Below are positions 1 to 8,255 of a DNA stretch of 64,000 bases, in pieces; within the stretch, counting starts at the first letter, position 1; every line of letters begins with the position of its first letter. The notes beneath the pieces are model-generated. The model ran no database searches. It had not been told where the DNA came from and saw only the letters and a program-made list of their open reading frames with translations. This DNA comes from JAWVFK01 sp033856175 (lineage in GTDB: Bacteria; Actinomycetota; Thermoleophilia; Solirubrobacterales; 70-9), in the NCBI GenBank assembly GCA_033856175.1, contig JAWVFK010000027.1, forward strand, positions 62,001 to 126,000. The letters are read 5' to 3'. The translations under genes and the position numbers were made by a program.

Positions 1-735
1 CGGGCCGCAGACGCGGCTCTTGCAGAGCTGAGGGGTCGCGAAGAGAAGGACGATCGGCTTGCGGCCGTAGGCGTCGGCGTAGTCGACGGCGTGCATGTCG
101 TCGAAGGGTCGCCGGGTGTCGATCTTGGCGAGGTCGCCACCGACGTCGGCGGCGGTCGGCGTGTGGATCAGCGGCGCCTTGCGGCCGACCTGGGGGATCT
201 TCGGGTTGTCGCCGACGAACACGCTCGGGAAGAGCGAGGCCTTCAGCTTGCTCCCCTGCTTGATCAGGGCGCCGATCCGCCATTCGCCGTTGCGGTCGAA
301 GGGGATCTCGGAGACGTAGACGACGGTGGCCGCGCTCGGGTCCTGCGTCGTCGTCTGGGCGCGGAAGCGCGCCTCGGTCGTCAGGTCCTCGATTCGCGCC
401 GGGAAGGGGCCGAGCGCCTTGCCGGAGGCGCCGGGAGCGGCGTAGAGCGCGACCTCGGCACCCTTGATCGTCTCCCTCCCAGGGGTGAAGACCCCGAACG
501 GGACGCGGCTGATGCCGCGGTCGAAGGAGATCGTGTTCGGCGAAGCGACGGGGCCCTCGCCGCTGGCCTTCGAGAGCACCGTGAAGAGGGGCTGGCCGGC
601 GGCCGGCGGGAACGCCGAGGCGCTCGGGGCGGGGCGGGACAGGGAACCGTGACCGCCGTCCCCTCCCCCGCAACCGGCGAGAACCGCTGCGGCCGCGACT
701 AGCGCCGCGCCGGCGAGGCGAGGGTGGTTGCGCAT
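1..735 (-). CDS. Thioredoxin-like lipoprotein, 3' end cut by window edge
   Basis: The reading frame is open from an ATG at 735 down to base 1 (245 codons, no stop), so the protein is incomplete at its C-terminus. Residues 1-22 form a lipoprotein signal: a short basic start, a hydrophobic stretch and the lipobox VLAGC with Cys22 as lipidation site. A Gly-rich linker follows, then a beta-rich middle region and, at the truncated end, a segment FATPQLCKSRVCGP. That last motif has two cysteines four residues apart followed by Gly-Pro, which resembles the start of a thioredoxin fold. An exported, membrane-anchored redox or sensing role is inferred. It diverges from the SDR gene across a gap of about 105 bp. 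The plus-strand ORFs over this region are shadows. Confidence 0.75.
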   Translation of the reverse strand, partial: MRNHPRLAGAALVAAAAVLAGCGGGDGGHGSLSRPAPSASAFPPAAGQPLFTVLSKASGEGPVASPNTISFDRGISRVPFGVFTPGRETIKGAEVALYAAPGASGKALGPFPARIEDLTTEARFRAQTTTQDPSAATVVYVSEIPFDRNGEWRIGALIKQGSKLKASLFPSVFVGDNPKIPQVGRKAPLIHTPTAADVGGDLAKIDTRRPFDDMHAVDYADAYGRKPIVLLFATPQLCKSRVCGP

Positions 736-841
736 CGGCCGAATCCTAGAGAGCCACGGCGGCCGGCAGGCGCCGCTCCCGCGCCTGCGCCGACGGAATA
801 GGGTCCCGGCGACTTCGACGGCTGATCAAAAGGAGAACGCC

Positions 842-1579
842 TTGGCGGAACGCGCAGCGCTGATAACCGGAGGCTCGAGTGGAATCGGCCTGGCGATCGC
901 CAGGGCACTCGGCAAGGAGGGCTACGGCGTCACGGTCTCGGCCCGGCGGCCCGAGAAGCTCGAGGACGCTGCCAAGGGCCTGGTCGACAAGGGGCTCGAC
1001 GTCCTCAGCGTCCCCGCCAACGTCGCCGACGAGCAGGCGATCGTCGACCTCGTCGCCGCTCACCGCGAGCGCTTCGGCCGCCTCGACGTCCTCGTCAACA
1101 ACGCCGGCGTCGGCATCGGCAGCGGCGCGGGCGACATGAAGACGAAGGCCCTCGACATGCAGCTCGACGTCAACCTGCGCTCCTACTTCATCGCGATCCG
1201 CGAGTCCCTGCCGATGCTGCGCGAGGCCGGCGGCGAGCACGGCAAGGCGCTCGTCGTCAACACGGCTTCGATCGCCGGCAAGTCGGGCCAGCCGTGGATC
1301 TCGGTCTACTCGGCGACCAAGGCCGGCGTCGTCGGAATGAGTCAGGCGCTCGGGCGCGAGCTCGGCGGCGACGGCATTCAGGTGACGGCGCTCTGCCCGG
1401 GATTCGTCGACACACCGATGACCGAGTGGGTCAAGGAGCAGGTCGACGCCGACAAGATGATCCGCCCGGAGGACATCGCCGAGGGCGTGCTGATGCTGCT
1501 GCGGACCTCGCGCTACTGCGCCGTGCCCGAGATCGTCTTCACGCGCCCCGGCGAGGGCGTCGACGTCGGCAATCCTTAG
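842..1579 (+). CDS. SDR-family NAD(P)-dependent oxidoreductase
   Basis: The 245-residue protein is a classical short-chain dehydrogenase with a single Rossmann domain. The cofactor motif TGGSSGIG is at residues 9-16, NNAG at 86-89, and the catalytic Ser143, Tyr156 and Lys160 (YSATK) are all present. The start chosen is TTG at 842, because AGGAG lies at 831-835 with ideal spacing and the protein then begins just before the first beta strand. The frame can be extended upstream to 728, but that part has no family similarity. The C-terminal GF-VDTPM segment is typical of 3-oxoacyl-ACP reductase-like SDRs. The substrate cannot be deduced from sequence. Confidence 0.88.
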   Translation: MAERAALITGGSSGIGLAIARALGKEGYGVTVSARRPEKLEDAAKGLVDKGLDVLSVPANVADEQAIVDLVAAHRERFGRLDVLVNNAGVGIGSGAGDMKTKALDMQLDVNLRSYFIAIRESLPMLREAGGEHGKALVVNTASIAGKSGQPWISVYSATKAGVVGMSQALGRELGGDGIQVTALCPGFVDTPMTEWVKEQVDADKMIRPEDIAEGVLMLLRTSRYCAVPEIVFTRPGEGVDVGNP

Positions 1580-1619
1580 TCGCGGCGGCGGGCCGGCTGG
1601 CCTGGCGCGGCGGCGCGGC

Positions 1620-2273
1620 TCAGCGGCTGAGCAGGACTTCGTCGAGGATGCGCTCGACCACCGGGTCGCCGTCGCGACCGAGGCCGATCGGCTGCGGCTC
1701 CTGCGCCGGCTCGGGGTAGGGCTCCGGAACAGGGTCCGGGAACGGCTCGACCTCGGGAGGCGGAGTCGGCTCCGGGATCGGCTCGGGGAAAGGCTCTGGG
1801 ATCGGCTCGGGACGCTCGATGTCGACGTCCGGGGTCTCGAGAAGAGGCGTCAGGTCAGGCTGCTCGGTGGCATGGGCGGCGTCGGTCGCGGCGCGGCGGC
1901 GGTCGGAGCGGATCTGGGCGACCGTCTCGCGCAGCGAGGCGCGGCCGGCGTTCTCGTCGAGCAGGCTGAGCTCGAGGTAGTTGAGCAGGGTGCTGACCTC
2001 GCGGATCGTCGCCCGGCGCGGCCGCGTGGCGCCGATCTCGCCGGTGAACTCGTCCCAGGCGATCGCGAAGCGGCCGAAGTCGGTGCGGCCGCCGTTGCGG
2101 TGGGCGGCGAGCATCGGGCAGACCCCGCCCGAGTCCTTGTCGGCGTAGGCGCCGGCAATGATCCGGTTGCGGCGGATGCCGCGCAGCATCGCCTCGCGCG
2201 TTCGCTGCGGCATCGCCTCGACGGCGGCGCGAAGTCGCTGGGCTCCTCTGGGCTTGCTGCCGGGCTTGCTCAC
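1620..2273 (-). CDS. Hypothetical protein with proline-rich C-terminal tail
   Basis: I do not recognise this family. The 217-residue frame starts with GTG at 2273 (SKPGSKPRG) and has a basic N-terminus. Residues 40-75 contain AYADKDSGGVCPMLAAHRNG and FGRFAIAWDEF, with one cysteine, and look like a compact alpha-helical core. From about residue 154 to 196 the chain is a Pro-Glu/Pro-Phe repeat (PEPIPEPFPEP and variants), likely extended and perhaps spanning the cell envelope or acting as a spacer, before a short end rich in charged residues. No signal peptide or membrane segment is visible. It is divergent from the glycosyltransferase gene, separated by 45 bp. A longer in-frame extension up to 3257 is the antisense shadow of that gene. 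Confidence 0.6.
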   Translation of the reverse strand: MSKPGSKPRGAQRLRAAVEAMPQRTREAMLRGIRRNRIIAGAYADKDSGGVCPMLAAHRNGGRTDFGRFAIAWDEFTGEIGATRPRRATIREVSTLLNYLELSLLDENAGRASLRETVAQIRSDRRRAATDAAHATEQPDLTPLLETPDVDIERPEPIPEPFPEPIPEPTPPPEVEPFPDPVPEPYPEPAQEPQPIGLGRDGDPVVERILDEVLLSR

Positions 2274-2318
2274 GCGAGAATGGATAGCGGCTGACCGCCC
2301 GCGGTTGGCCGCGACCGC

Positions 2319-3605
2319 ATGGATGAGAAAGCAAACTTGCACGGCCGACCCCTGCGGCTTCTGGTCGCGGCCTTCGGCGACGCGGGGCACGCCTTCCCGG
2401 CGATCGCGCTGGCGCGGGAGCTGTCCGGGCGCGGTCACGACGTGCTCGTCGAGACCTGGGACCACTGGCGCGAAGCGGTGACCGGCGCCGGGCTGCGCTT
2501 CACGGCGGCCGAGGAGTACCAGGTCTTTCCGCCGCCTCCGCCCGACGCCTCGGAGGGCCGCACGGCGGCCGACGCGGCGCGCTCGCTGCTGCCGCTGATG
2601 GAGGACTTCGACCCCGACGTCGTCGTCAGCGACATCCTGACGCTGGCGCCGGCGCTGGCGGCCGAGGCGGCCGGCAAGCGCTGGGCGACTCTTATCCCCC
2701 ACGTCTATCCGGTCCACGAGCCGGGCCTGCCGTTCTTCGCCACCGGTGTCGGCCCGCCGCGGACGGCGCTCGGCCGGGCGAGCTGGAAGGCGTGGCTGCC
2801 GCTGCTGGAGACGGGCCTGCGGCGCGGGCGCGCCGAGCTGAACCAGACGCGGGGGCGAATCGGGCTGGCGCCGCTGGAGCGCTTCCACGGCGGCATCAGC
2901 CCGGACCTGGCGATCGTCGCGACCTACCCGCAGCTCGAGTACCCGCGCGCCTGGCCGGCTGAGGTTCGGGTGACCGGCCCACTGCTGTTCGAGCAGCCGA
3001 GCGACGAGGTCGAGCTGCCGCCCGGGGACGAGCCGCTGGTGCTGGTCGCACCGAGCACCGCCCAGGACCCCGAGTGCCGGCTGGTGCGAGCTGCGCTGGA
3101 GGCGCTGGCGAGCGAGCCGGTCAGGGTCATCGCGACGACCAACCGCCACCGGCCGCCGCGGCCGATCGAGGTTCCAGCCAACGCCGCGCTCCTCGATTGG
3201 CTCTCCTACAGCCAGGTGATGGCCCAGGCCGACGCCGTCGTCTGCCACGGCGGCCACGGGACGATGGTCCGAGCCCTCGCCGCCGGCGTCCCCGTCCTCT
3301 GCTGCCCGGCGGTCGGCGACATGGTCGAGAACGCGATGCGCGTCGCCTGGGCCGGCTGCGGCCTCTCGCTGCCGTGGCGGCTGACCCAGCCGCGCCCGCT
3401 GCGCTGGGCGGTCAGGGAACTGCTGGCCGAGCCGCGTTACCGAGAGCGAGCGGCTGAGCTGGCGCAGTGGAGCGAGGCGAACGACGGCGCGAGGCGAGCG
3501 GCCGACGAGGTCGAGCGCATCGCCGACGGCCCTGGCCCTGAGACGAGCAACCCCTCGCCGTCCGAAACTCCCCCGCCTGGACTCGAACCAGGACTCCTTG
3601 ATTAA
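2319..3605 (+). CDS. UGT-type glycosyltransferase (GT-B fold)
   Basis: The 428-residue protein has the two-Rossmann GT-B layout. The N-terminal half begins LRLLVAAFGDAGHAFPAIAL, with the Gly-rich acceptor-side loop. The C-terminal half carries the nucleotide-sugar signature CHGGHGTMVRALAAGVPVL, matching the HGGxGT motif of UDP-glycosyltransferases that modify macrolides, sterols or flavonoids. The acceptor and sugar are not predictable. The last roughly 13 codons (ending PPPGLEPGLLD) are encoded antisense to the tRNA-Asn gene, so the natural C-terminus is partly tRNA-derived sequence and probably non-functional. The start is the ATG at 2319. Confidence 0.85.
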   Translation: MDEKANLHGRPLRLLVAAFGDAGHAFPAIALARELSGRGHDVLVETWDHWREAVTGAGLRFTAAEEYQVFPPPPPDASEGRTAADAARSLLPLMEDFDPDVVVSDILTLAPALAAEAAGKRWATLIPHVYPVHEPGLPFFATGVGPPRTALGRASWKAWLPLLETGLRRGRAELNQTRGRIGLAPLERFHGGISPDLAIVATYPQLEYPRAWPAEVRVTGPLLFEQPSDEVELPPGDEPLVLVAPSTAQDPECRLVRAALEALASEPVRVIATTNRHRPPRPIEVPANAALLDWLSYSQVMAQADAVVCHGGHGTMVRALAAGVPVLCCPAVGDMVENAMRVAWAGCGLSLPWRLTQPRPLRWAVRELLAEPRYRERAAELAQWSEANDGARRAADEVERIADGPGPETSNPSPSETPPPGLEPGLLD

Positions 3606-3638
3606 CAGTCAAGTTTGCTGCCATTACAACACGGGGGA
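3568..3638 (-). tRNA. tRNA-Asn (GTT)
   Basis: The minus strand folds into a full cloverleaf. The acceptor stem is TCCCCCG/CGGGGGA with discriminator G. The D arm closes with TTG/CAA. The anticodon stem CTTGA/TCAAG encloses loop CTGTTAA (anticodon GTT), and the T arm is CCTGG-TTCGAGT-CCAGG. CCA is not encoded. The gene lies downstream of dnaG and overlaps the 3' end of the opposing glycosyltransferase gene by 38 nt. Confidence 0.95.
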
Positions 3639-3695
3639 CCGCACGCGGCGCAGAGCCGGCGTCGACCCATTCTAAGAAGTCGCTCGAGGTTTGCT

Positions 3696-3714
3696 CCGCC
3701 CCGCCTCAGGGCGG
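3696..3714 (-). terminator. GC hairpin after dnaG, possible terminator
   Basis: An inverted repeat CCGCCC/GGGCGG with a 7-nt loop lies between the dnaG stop and the tRNA-Asn 5' end. It has no U tract, so it would be a GC-only terminator or simply a structured spacer. Confidence 0.35.
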
Positions 3715-3749
3715 TTGAACGACACCGCCCTCAATCTCGACAGGACCGC

Positions 3750-5552
3750 CTAGGTCTGCTCGCCGCGGCCCGCTATTCGCTCCAGCAGCTTGGCTCGGCT
3801 CTGGCTCAGCTCGCGCCAGCGCTCGTCCTCGCCGCCTGAGACGGCCTCGGCTATCTGGCGGTCGAGCAGGTGCTGCTGCAGCAGCAACAGGTTGAGTTCC
3901 ATCGCCTCGGGCGAGGCCGGCTCGCGCTCGGCGGTCATCTTCAGCTGGGTGATCAGCGAGACGAGCTCCTCATCCTCGCGCGGCAGGCCGGCCATCGGGT
4001 CCCCCAGGTGCTCCTTCAGCCAGGCCAGCGCCTTGCCCCCCGCCGGCGAGAGCAGCTCGGGCTGCAGGCGCTCGATCACGTCTTGGCCGTGATCCGGAGA
4101 GCCGATGCACATCGCCAGCAGCGCCCGCTCGCGCCGCTCGTGCGACGCCAGCGCAGTCTGGCCCGATGCCTGGCCCCCGGTCGCCCCGGCGCTGGCGCTG
4201 CTGCCGCCGCCGTCGCCGTTGCCCGCCGCCGCGCCGGCACGGGCGCCGCCCTGGGCCTCGCCGCGCACCCGCCGTGCAACCAGCGAGGGGTCGGTGTCGA
4301 TCCGCTCGGCGACCGTGCGCATCAGCTCCTCGCGGCTGACCGTGTCCCCCATCGCGGCCAGCACCGGCACGACCTCGTCGAGGGCGCGGTCGCGACCGGA
4401 AGCCGAGCCGAGGTCGGCGGCATCCAGCGTCGCCGTCACCTCGAACTCGGGCAGGTCGACGGCGGCATCGACAAGCGCCTTGAAGGCGTCGGGCCCGTCA
4501 GGGCGGGCGAGCATCTCGGCCGGGTCCTCGCCGGCCGGCATGCCCGCCACCCGCAGGCGCATCTTTCGCGGCCCGGCGACCGTCTGCGCCCGCAGCATCG
4601 CGTCGCGGCCGGCGCGGTCGGCGTCGAGCGCCAAGACCAGCTCCTCGGCGTGGCCGGAGAGGATCGCGATCTGGTCGGGGGTGATCGCCGTGCCCATAAT
4701 CGCCACGCTCTCCTCGAAGCCCGCCTGGTGCAGCGCCAGGACGTCGGTATAGCCCTCGACGACGATCGCCCGCCCGGCCTTCGCGATCGCCCCGCGGGCG
4801 ACGTCGATGCCGTAGAGCGTGCGGCTCTTGCGGTAGAGCTCGCTCTCGGGCGAGTTGAGGTACTTCGGCTTGGCGTCGGCGCTGAGCCCGCGCGCCCCGA
4901 ACCCCTGCACGCGCCCCCGCTGGTCGCGGATCGGGAAGACGATCCGCGCCCGGAAGCGGTCGTAGAAGCCGCCCTTCTGGCCGCGCTGGATCAGGCCGGC
5001 GTCGCGCATCTCGGCCTCCGAGTAGCCGGCTCTCTGGCCGCGCGTCAGCACCTGGTCCCAGGCGCTGGGCGCGAAGCCGACGCCGAACGAGCGCAGCACC
5101 CCCTCCTTGAGCCCCCTGCCGGCGAGGTACTCGCGCGCCTTCTCGGCCTTCGGCGAGTCCCAGAGGAAGCCCGAGTAGAAGCTGGCCGTGCGCTCGAGCA
5201 ACTCGCCGAGGCGGCCCCGCCGCTTGCGCGCCGCCTCGGCGCGCGGGTCCTCGTCCTCGTGCTCGATCTCGACGCCGTAGCGCTCGGCGAGGGTCTCGAC
5301 CGCCTCGGGGAACCCGAGCCCCTCCTTCTCCTGGACGAAGCGAAAGACGTCGCCGCCGGCGCCGCAGCCGAAGCAGTAGTAGAGCTTCTCGGCCGGGTCG
5401 ACCGAGAACGACGGCGTCCGCTCGTCGTGGAACGGGCAGAGGCCGGAGAAGCGGGCGCCCTGGCGGCGCAGGTCGGTATGGGCGGAGACGATCTCGACGA
5501 TGTCCGCGGACTGCTTGACGCGCTCGACGGTGTCGCTGGAGAAGCGGCTCAC
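3750..5552 (-). CDS. dnaG: DNA primase DnaG
   Basis: This 600-residue primase makes RNA primers at the replication fork. The N-terminal CHC2 zinc-binding domain shows CPFH (Cys39, His42) and CFGC (Cys60, Cys63). The central RNA-polymerase/Toprim core has VVEGYTDVLALHQAG with the catalytic Glu and LALDADRAGRDA with the metal-binding Asp pair. A Gly/Ala-rich linker near residues 430-465 leads to the helicase-interacting C-terminal helices. The start is GTG at 5552, overlapping the dgt stop (GTGA), so translation is coupled. Length and domain order are normal for the family. Confidence 0.96.
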   Translation of the reverse strand: MSRFSSDTVERVKQSADIVEIVSAHTDLRRQGARFSGLCPFHDERTPSFSVDPAEKLYYCFGCGAGGDVFRFVQEKEGLGFPEAVETLAERYGVEIEHEDEDPRAEAARKRRGRLGELLERTASFYSGFLWDSPKAEKAREYLAGRGLKEGVLRSFGVGFAPSAWDQVLTRGQRAGYSEAEMRDAGLIQRGQKGGFYDRFRARIVFPIRDQRGRVQGFGARGLSADAKPKYLNSPESELYRKSRTLYGIDVARGAIAKAGRAIVVEGYTDVLALHQAGFEESVAIMGTAITPDQIAILSGHAEELVLALDADRAGRDAMLRAQTVAGPRKMRLRVAGMPAGEDPAEMLARPDGPDAFKALVDAAVDLPEFEVTATLDAADLGSASGRDRALDEVVPVLAAMGDTVSREELMRTVAERIDTDPSLVARRVRGEAQGGARAGAAAGNGDGGGSSASAGATGGQASGQTALASHERRERALLAMCIGSPDHGQDVIERLQPELLSPAGGKALAWLKEHLGDPMAGLPREDEELVSLITQLKMTAEREPASPEAMELNLLLLQQHLLDRQIAEAVSGGEDERWRELSQSRAKLLERIAGRGEQT

Positions 5553-6580
5553 GGGCGCGGCTCCTCGGGGATCGAGAGCTTCTTGAAGGCGGCGATGCAG
5601 AAGCGATCGGTCATCCCGGCGAGGTAGTCGGTGACCCGCTGGCAGCTGTCGGCCTCGGGGTCCAGCGGCGGCGCCAGCTCGGGGTTGTCCATGTAGTGCT
5701 CGAAGAGGCCGCGGACGGTGCGGGCGACGCGGGCGTGCTCGTCGCGGACGCCGGCGCCGAGATAGACGCGGTCGAACATGAACTTGCGCAGCCGCAGCAT
5801 CGCCATGCCGACCTCGTCGCTCTGGACGATGTCGCCAGCCTCGGTCGAGCGCTCGACGATGTCCTCGACGAGCGTGTCGATGCGAGCGGAGCCGGTCGGG
5901 CCGAGCAGCTCGATCTCCTGCGCCGGCAGCTCCTCCTCGGCCAGGACGCCGGCGCGCAGGGCGTCGTCGATGTCGTGGTTGATGTAGGCGACGCGGTCGA
6001 CGAGGCGGACGATCTTGCCCTCGAGCGTCAGCGGCTTGGTCGACCCCGTGTGGTTGAGGATGCCGTCGCGGACCTGCTCGGTCAGGTTGAGGCCGCGGCC
6101 GTCGCGCTCGAGCACGTCGACGACGCGCAGCGAGTGCTCGTTGTGCTTGAAGCCGCGGCCGCAGCGCGCCGCCAGCGCCTCGTCGAGCGCCTCCTCGCCG
6201 CTGTGGCCGAACGGCGGGTGGCCGAGGTCGTGGCCGAGGCCGATCGCCTCGGTCAGGTCCTCGTTGAGGCCAAGCGCCCGGGCGACCCCGCGCGAGATGC
6301 CGCAGGCCTCGAGCGTGTGGGTCAGACGGGTGCGGTAGTGGTCGCCCTCGGGGGCGATGAAGACCTGGGTCTTGTGCTTGAGACGGCGAAACGCCTTCGA
6401 GTGGACGATCCGGTCGCGGTCGCGCTGGAACGGCGTCCGCAGCGGGCTGTCGGGCTCGGCCTCGCGCCGGCTCGCCGGGTAGGACGGCGTCGCCAATGGC
6501 GACAGAAAGGCTGCCTCGTACTCGCGCACGCGCTGTTCGAGCGGTGCCAGGGCAACGCCTCCACCCGTCTGGCCGCTCAT
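5549..6580 (-). CDS. dgt: dNTP triphosphohydrolase (dGTPase-like HD protein)
   Basis: The 343-residue HD-domain protein hydrolyses dNTPs to deoxynucleosides and triphosphate. The HD metal site is visible: HKTQVF then RTRLTHTLE near residues 70-90, GHDLGHPPFGHSGE carrying the His-Asp pair near 117-130, and a later NHDIDDAL Asp. The length fits the short bacterial Dgt-like class. It sits between recO and dnaG, the usual actinobacterial and firmicute order, and its stop overlaps the dnaG start by 4 nt. Pool-cleaning during replication is the likely role. Confidence 0.93.
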   Translation of the reverse strand: MSGQTGGGVALAPLEQRVREYEAAFLSPLATPSYPASRREAEPDSPLRTPFQRDRDRIVHSKAFRRLKHKTQVFIAPEGDHYRTRLTHTLEACGISRGVARALGLNEDLTEAIGLGHDLGHPPFGHSGEEALDEALAARCGRGFKHNEHSLRVVDVLERDGRGLNLTEQVRDGILNHTGSTKPLTLEGKIVRLVDRVAYINHDIDDALRAGVLAEEELPAQEIELLGPTGSARIDTLVEDIVERSTEAGDIVQSDEVGMAMLRLRKFMFDRVYLGAGVRDEHARVARTVRGLFEHYMDNPELAPPLDPEADSCQRVTDYLAGMTDRFCIAAFKKLSIPEEPRP

Positions 6581-6634
6581 GCCTGCATCGCGGCCGATTG
6601 TATGCGGCGGCCTGCGCCGGGCAGTCGAGTAGGC

Positions 6635-7351
6635 CTAGGCGGCGGCGCGCAGCTGGACGTGCGCGTGGTGCTCGAGTGTCTCGGTTACCGCGCGCTCGGC
6701 CTGGCGCAGCGCGATCTGGTCCGCGGGCGGGGCCTCGACCAGCGGCCGCCCGAGGGCATCGACGAGAAAGCGGTGCGCCTGCTCAGAGAGCGGGAAGCCG
6801 CCGCCCTCGCAGCTCGGGCAGACGACGCCCCCGGCGGCGCCCGAGAAACCGCTCAGATGCTCGCGCTCACCGCAGCGGGCGCAGCTCGAGAGCTCGGGGG
6901 CAAAGCCCGCGGTCAGCGCCAGCTTCAGCCGGAAGGCGAGCGCGGTCGCCAGGTCGGCGGCGCCGTTGGGGTCGTCGAGCAGCCCGAGGTAGCGGCAGAG
7001 CAGGTTGTAGGCGGCGGGATTCGGCTCGACCGCCTGCAGCAGCCTCAGCACCGCGTCGCAGGCGCGCGAGGCGGCGGCGATGCTGGCGGCCGACTCGCGC
7101 AGGCGCGGATAGCCCTCGACGGTCGAGGCCGAGGTCACCGTCATCAGCTCGCCGCGGCCCTGGTAGAGAACGAGGTCGAGGCGGAAGAACGGCTCGAGCC
7201 GCCCGCCGAATCGCGAGCGCGGCTTGCGCGAGCCCTTGGCGATCGCCGAGAGCCGGCCGCGGTCGGCGCTGTAGAGGTGAAGGATGCGATCGGCCTCGCC
7301 GTAGCGAATGCTGCGCAGAACGACCGCCTCGGTCTTGAGTGAGCCGGGCAT
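6635..7351 (-). CDS. recO: DNA repair protein RecO
   Basis: The 238-residue protein loads RecA onto SSB-coated gaps in the RecFOR pathway. It has the N-terminal OB fold (KTEAVVLRSIRYGEADRIL) and a helical C-terminal domain. The four zinc ligands are at CARC near residue 150 and CPSC near residue 170. It follows mutM by 9 bp and precedes dgt by 54 bp, forming a repair/replication transcript with both. Confidence 0.93.
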   Translation of the reverse strand: MPGSLKTEAVVLRSIRYGEADRILHLYSADRGRLSAIAKGSRKPRSRFGGRLEPFFRLDLVLYQGRGELMTVTSASTVEGYPRLRESAASIAAASRACDAVLRLLQAVEPNPAAYNLLCRYLGLLDDPNGAADLATALAFRLKLALTAGFAPELSSCARCGEREHLSGFSGAAGGVVCPSCEGGGFPLSEQAHRFLVDALGRPLVEAPPADQIALRQAERAVTETLEHHAHVQLRAAA

Positions 7352-7360
7352 CGAGGTCGG

Positions 7361-8236
7361 TCAGCTTTTCGCAGCCGTCGGACGTGAACCCGCGCGCCGA
7401 ACCGGCCGCCGTCGCAGCCTGACCTGGCAGGCGGGGCAGAAGTAGGTCGAGCGCCCGCCGACGACGATCCGCCGAATCGCCTCGCCGCAGCGCGGGCAGG
7501 CCTTCCCCTCGCGCCGATGGACGAGGAATTCATCCTGCATCGAGCCCCGCTCGCCACGGGCATCGCGGTAGTCGTCGATCGACGCCCCACCGCCCGCGAG
7601 CCCCGCCTCGAGCGCCTCGACGATCCCCTGCCGCAGCGCCGGCAGATGCTCCGACCTCATCGAGCCTGCCGGCGAGAGCGGATGGAGCCCAGCCCGAAAC
7701 AGCGCCTCATCGGCATAGATGTTGCCGATCCCGGCAATCCCCGCCTGCCCCAGCAGAAACGACTTCAAAGGCGCCTTCCGCCCCGCCGCCAACGCCCCGA
7801 GCACCTCGACCGTGAACCCCTCGCTCAACGGCTCGACCCCCAGCTTGCCGGCAAACCGCCCCTCGACATCCGCGCTGCGCACCAGCTCCCCATGCCCAAA
7901 CCGCCGAGCATCGGTGAACACCAGCTCCTCCCCACCCTCGAGCCGAACAACCGCCCGCAAGTACCGAGGCTCAGCCGCCGCCGCTGCCAAGGTGAAATTC
8001 CCAGTCATCCGCAAATGCACCTCGAGCGTCCAGCCGCCATCCAGCCGCAACAGCAAATACTTCCCCCGCCGCTCGACAGCCTCGATCAGCCGCCCCGAGA
8101 CCCCCCGCTCCAACCCAGCGACATCCCCGCTGACAACCCAGCGAGGATCAACCACCTCAACCCCCTCGATCCTCCGACCAACGACCGCAGGCTCCAGCTG
8201 CCTGCGAATGGTCTCCACCTCAGGAAGCTCGGGCAC
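7361..8236 (-). CDS. mutM: Formamidopyrimidine-DNA glycosylase
   Basis: The bifunctional glycosylase/AP lyase removes 8-oxoguanine and FaPy lesions. The N-terminus MPELPEVETIRRQL contains the catalytic Pro2 and Glu3. The helix-two-turn-helix region has GIGNIYADEALF. The C-terminal zinc finger is CPRC...CPAC with the conserved Arg in GGRSTYFC. At 291 residues it is slightly longer than usual because of a basic tail after the finger. It lies 19 bp after xerD on the same strand. Confidence 0.95.
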   Translation of the reverse strand: MPELPEVETIRRQLEPAVVGRRIEGVEVVDPRWVVSGDVAGLERGVSGRLIEAVERRGKYLLLRLDGGWTLEVHLRMTGNFTLAAAAAEPRYLRAVVRLEGGEELVFTDARRFGHGELVRSADVEGRFAGKLGVEPLSEGFTVEVLGALAAGRKAPLKSFLLGQAGIAGIGNIYADEALFRAGLHPLSPAGSMRSEHLPALRQGIVEALEAGLAGGGASIDDYRDARGERGSMQDEFLVHRREGKACPRCGEAIRRIVVGGRSTYFCPACQVRLRRRPVRRAGSRPTAAKS

Positions 8237-8255
8237 CCCCGCTTTCTAGCAGCGA

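Noticed and set aside
3870..5627. 585-codon plus-strand ORF opposite dnaG
   Set aside because: Antisense shadow: composition is Arg/Leu/Gly/Ala/Val-rich with no family motif, while the minus strand encodes a full primase.
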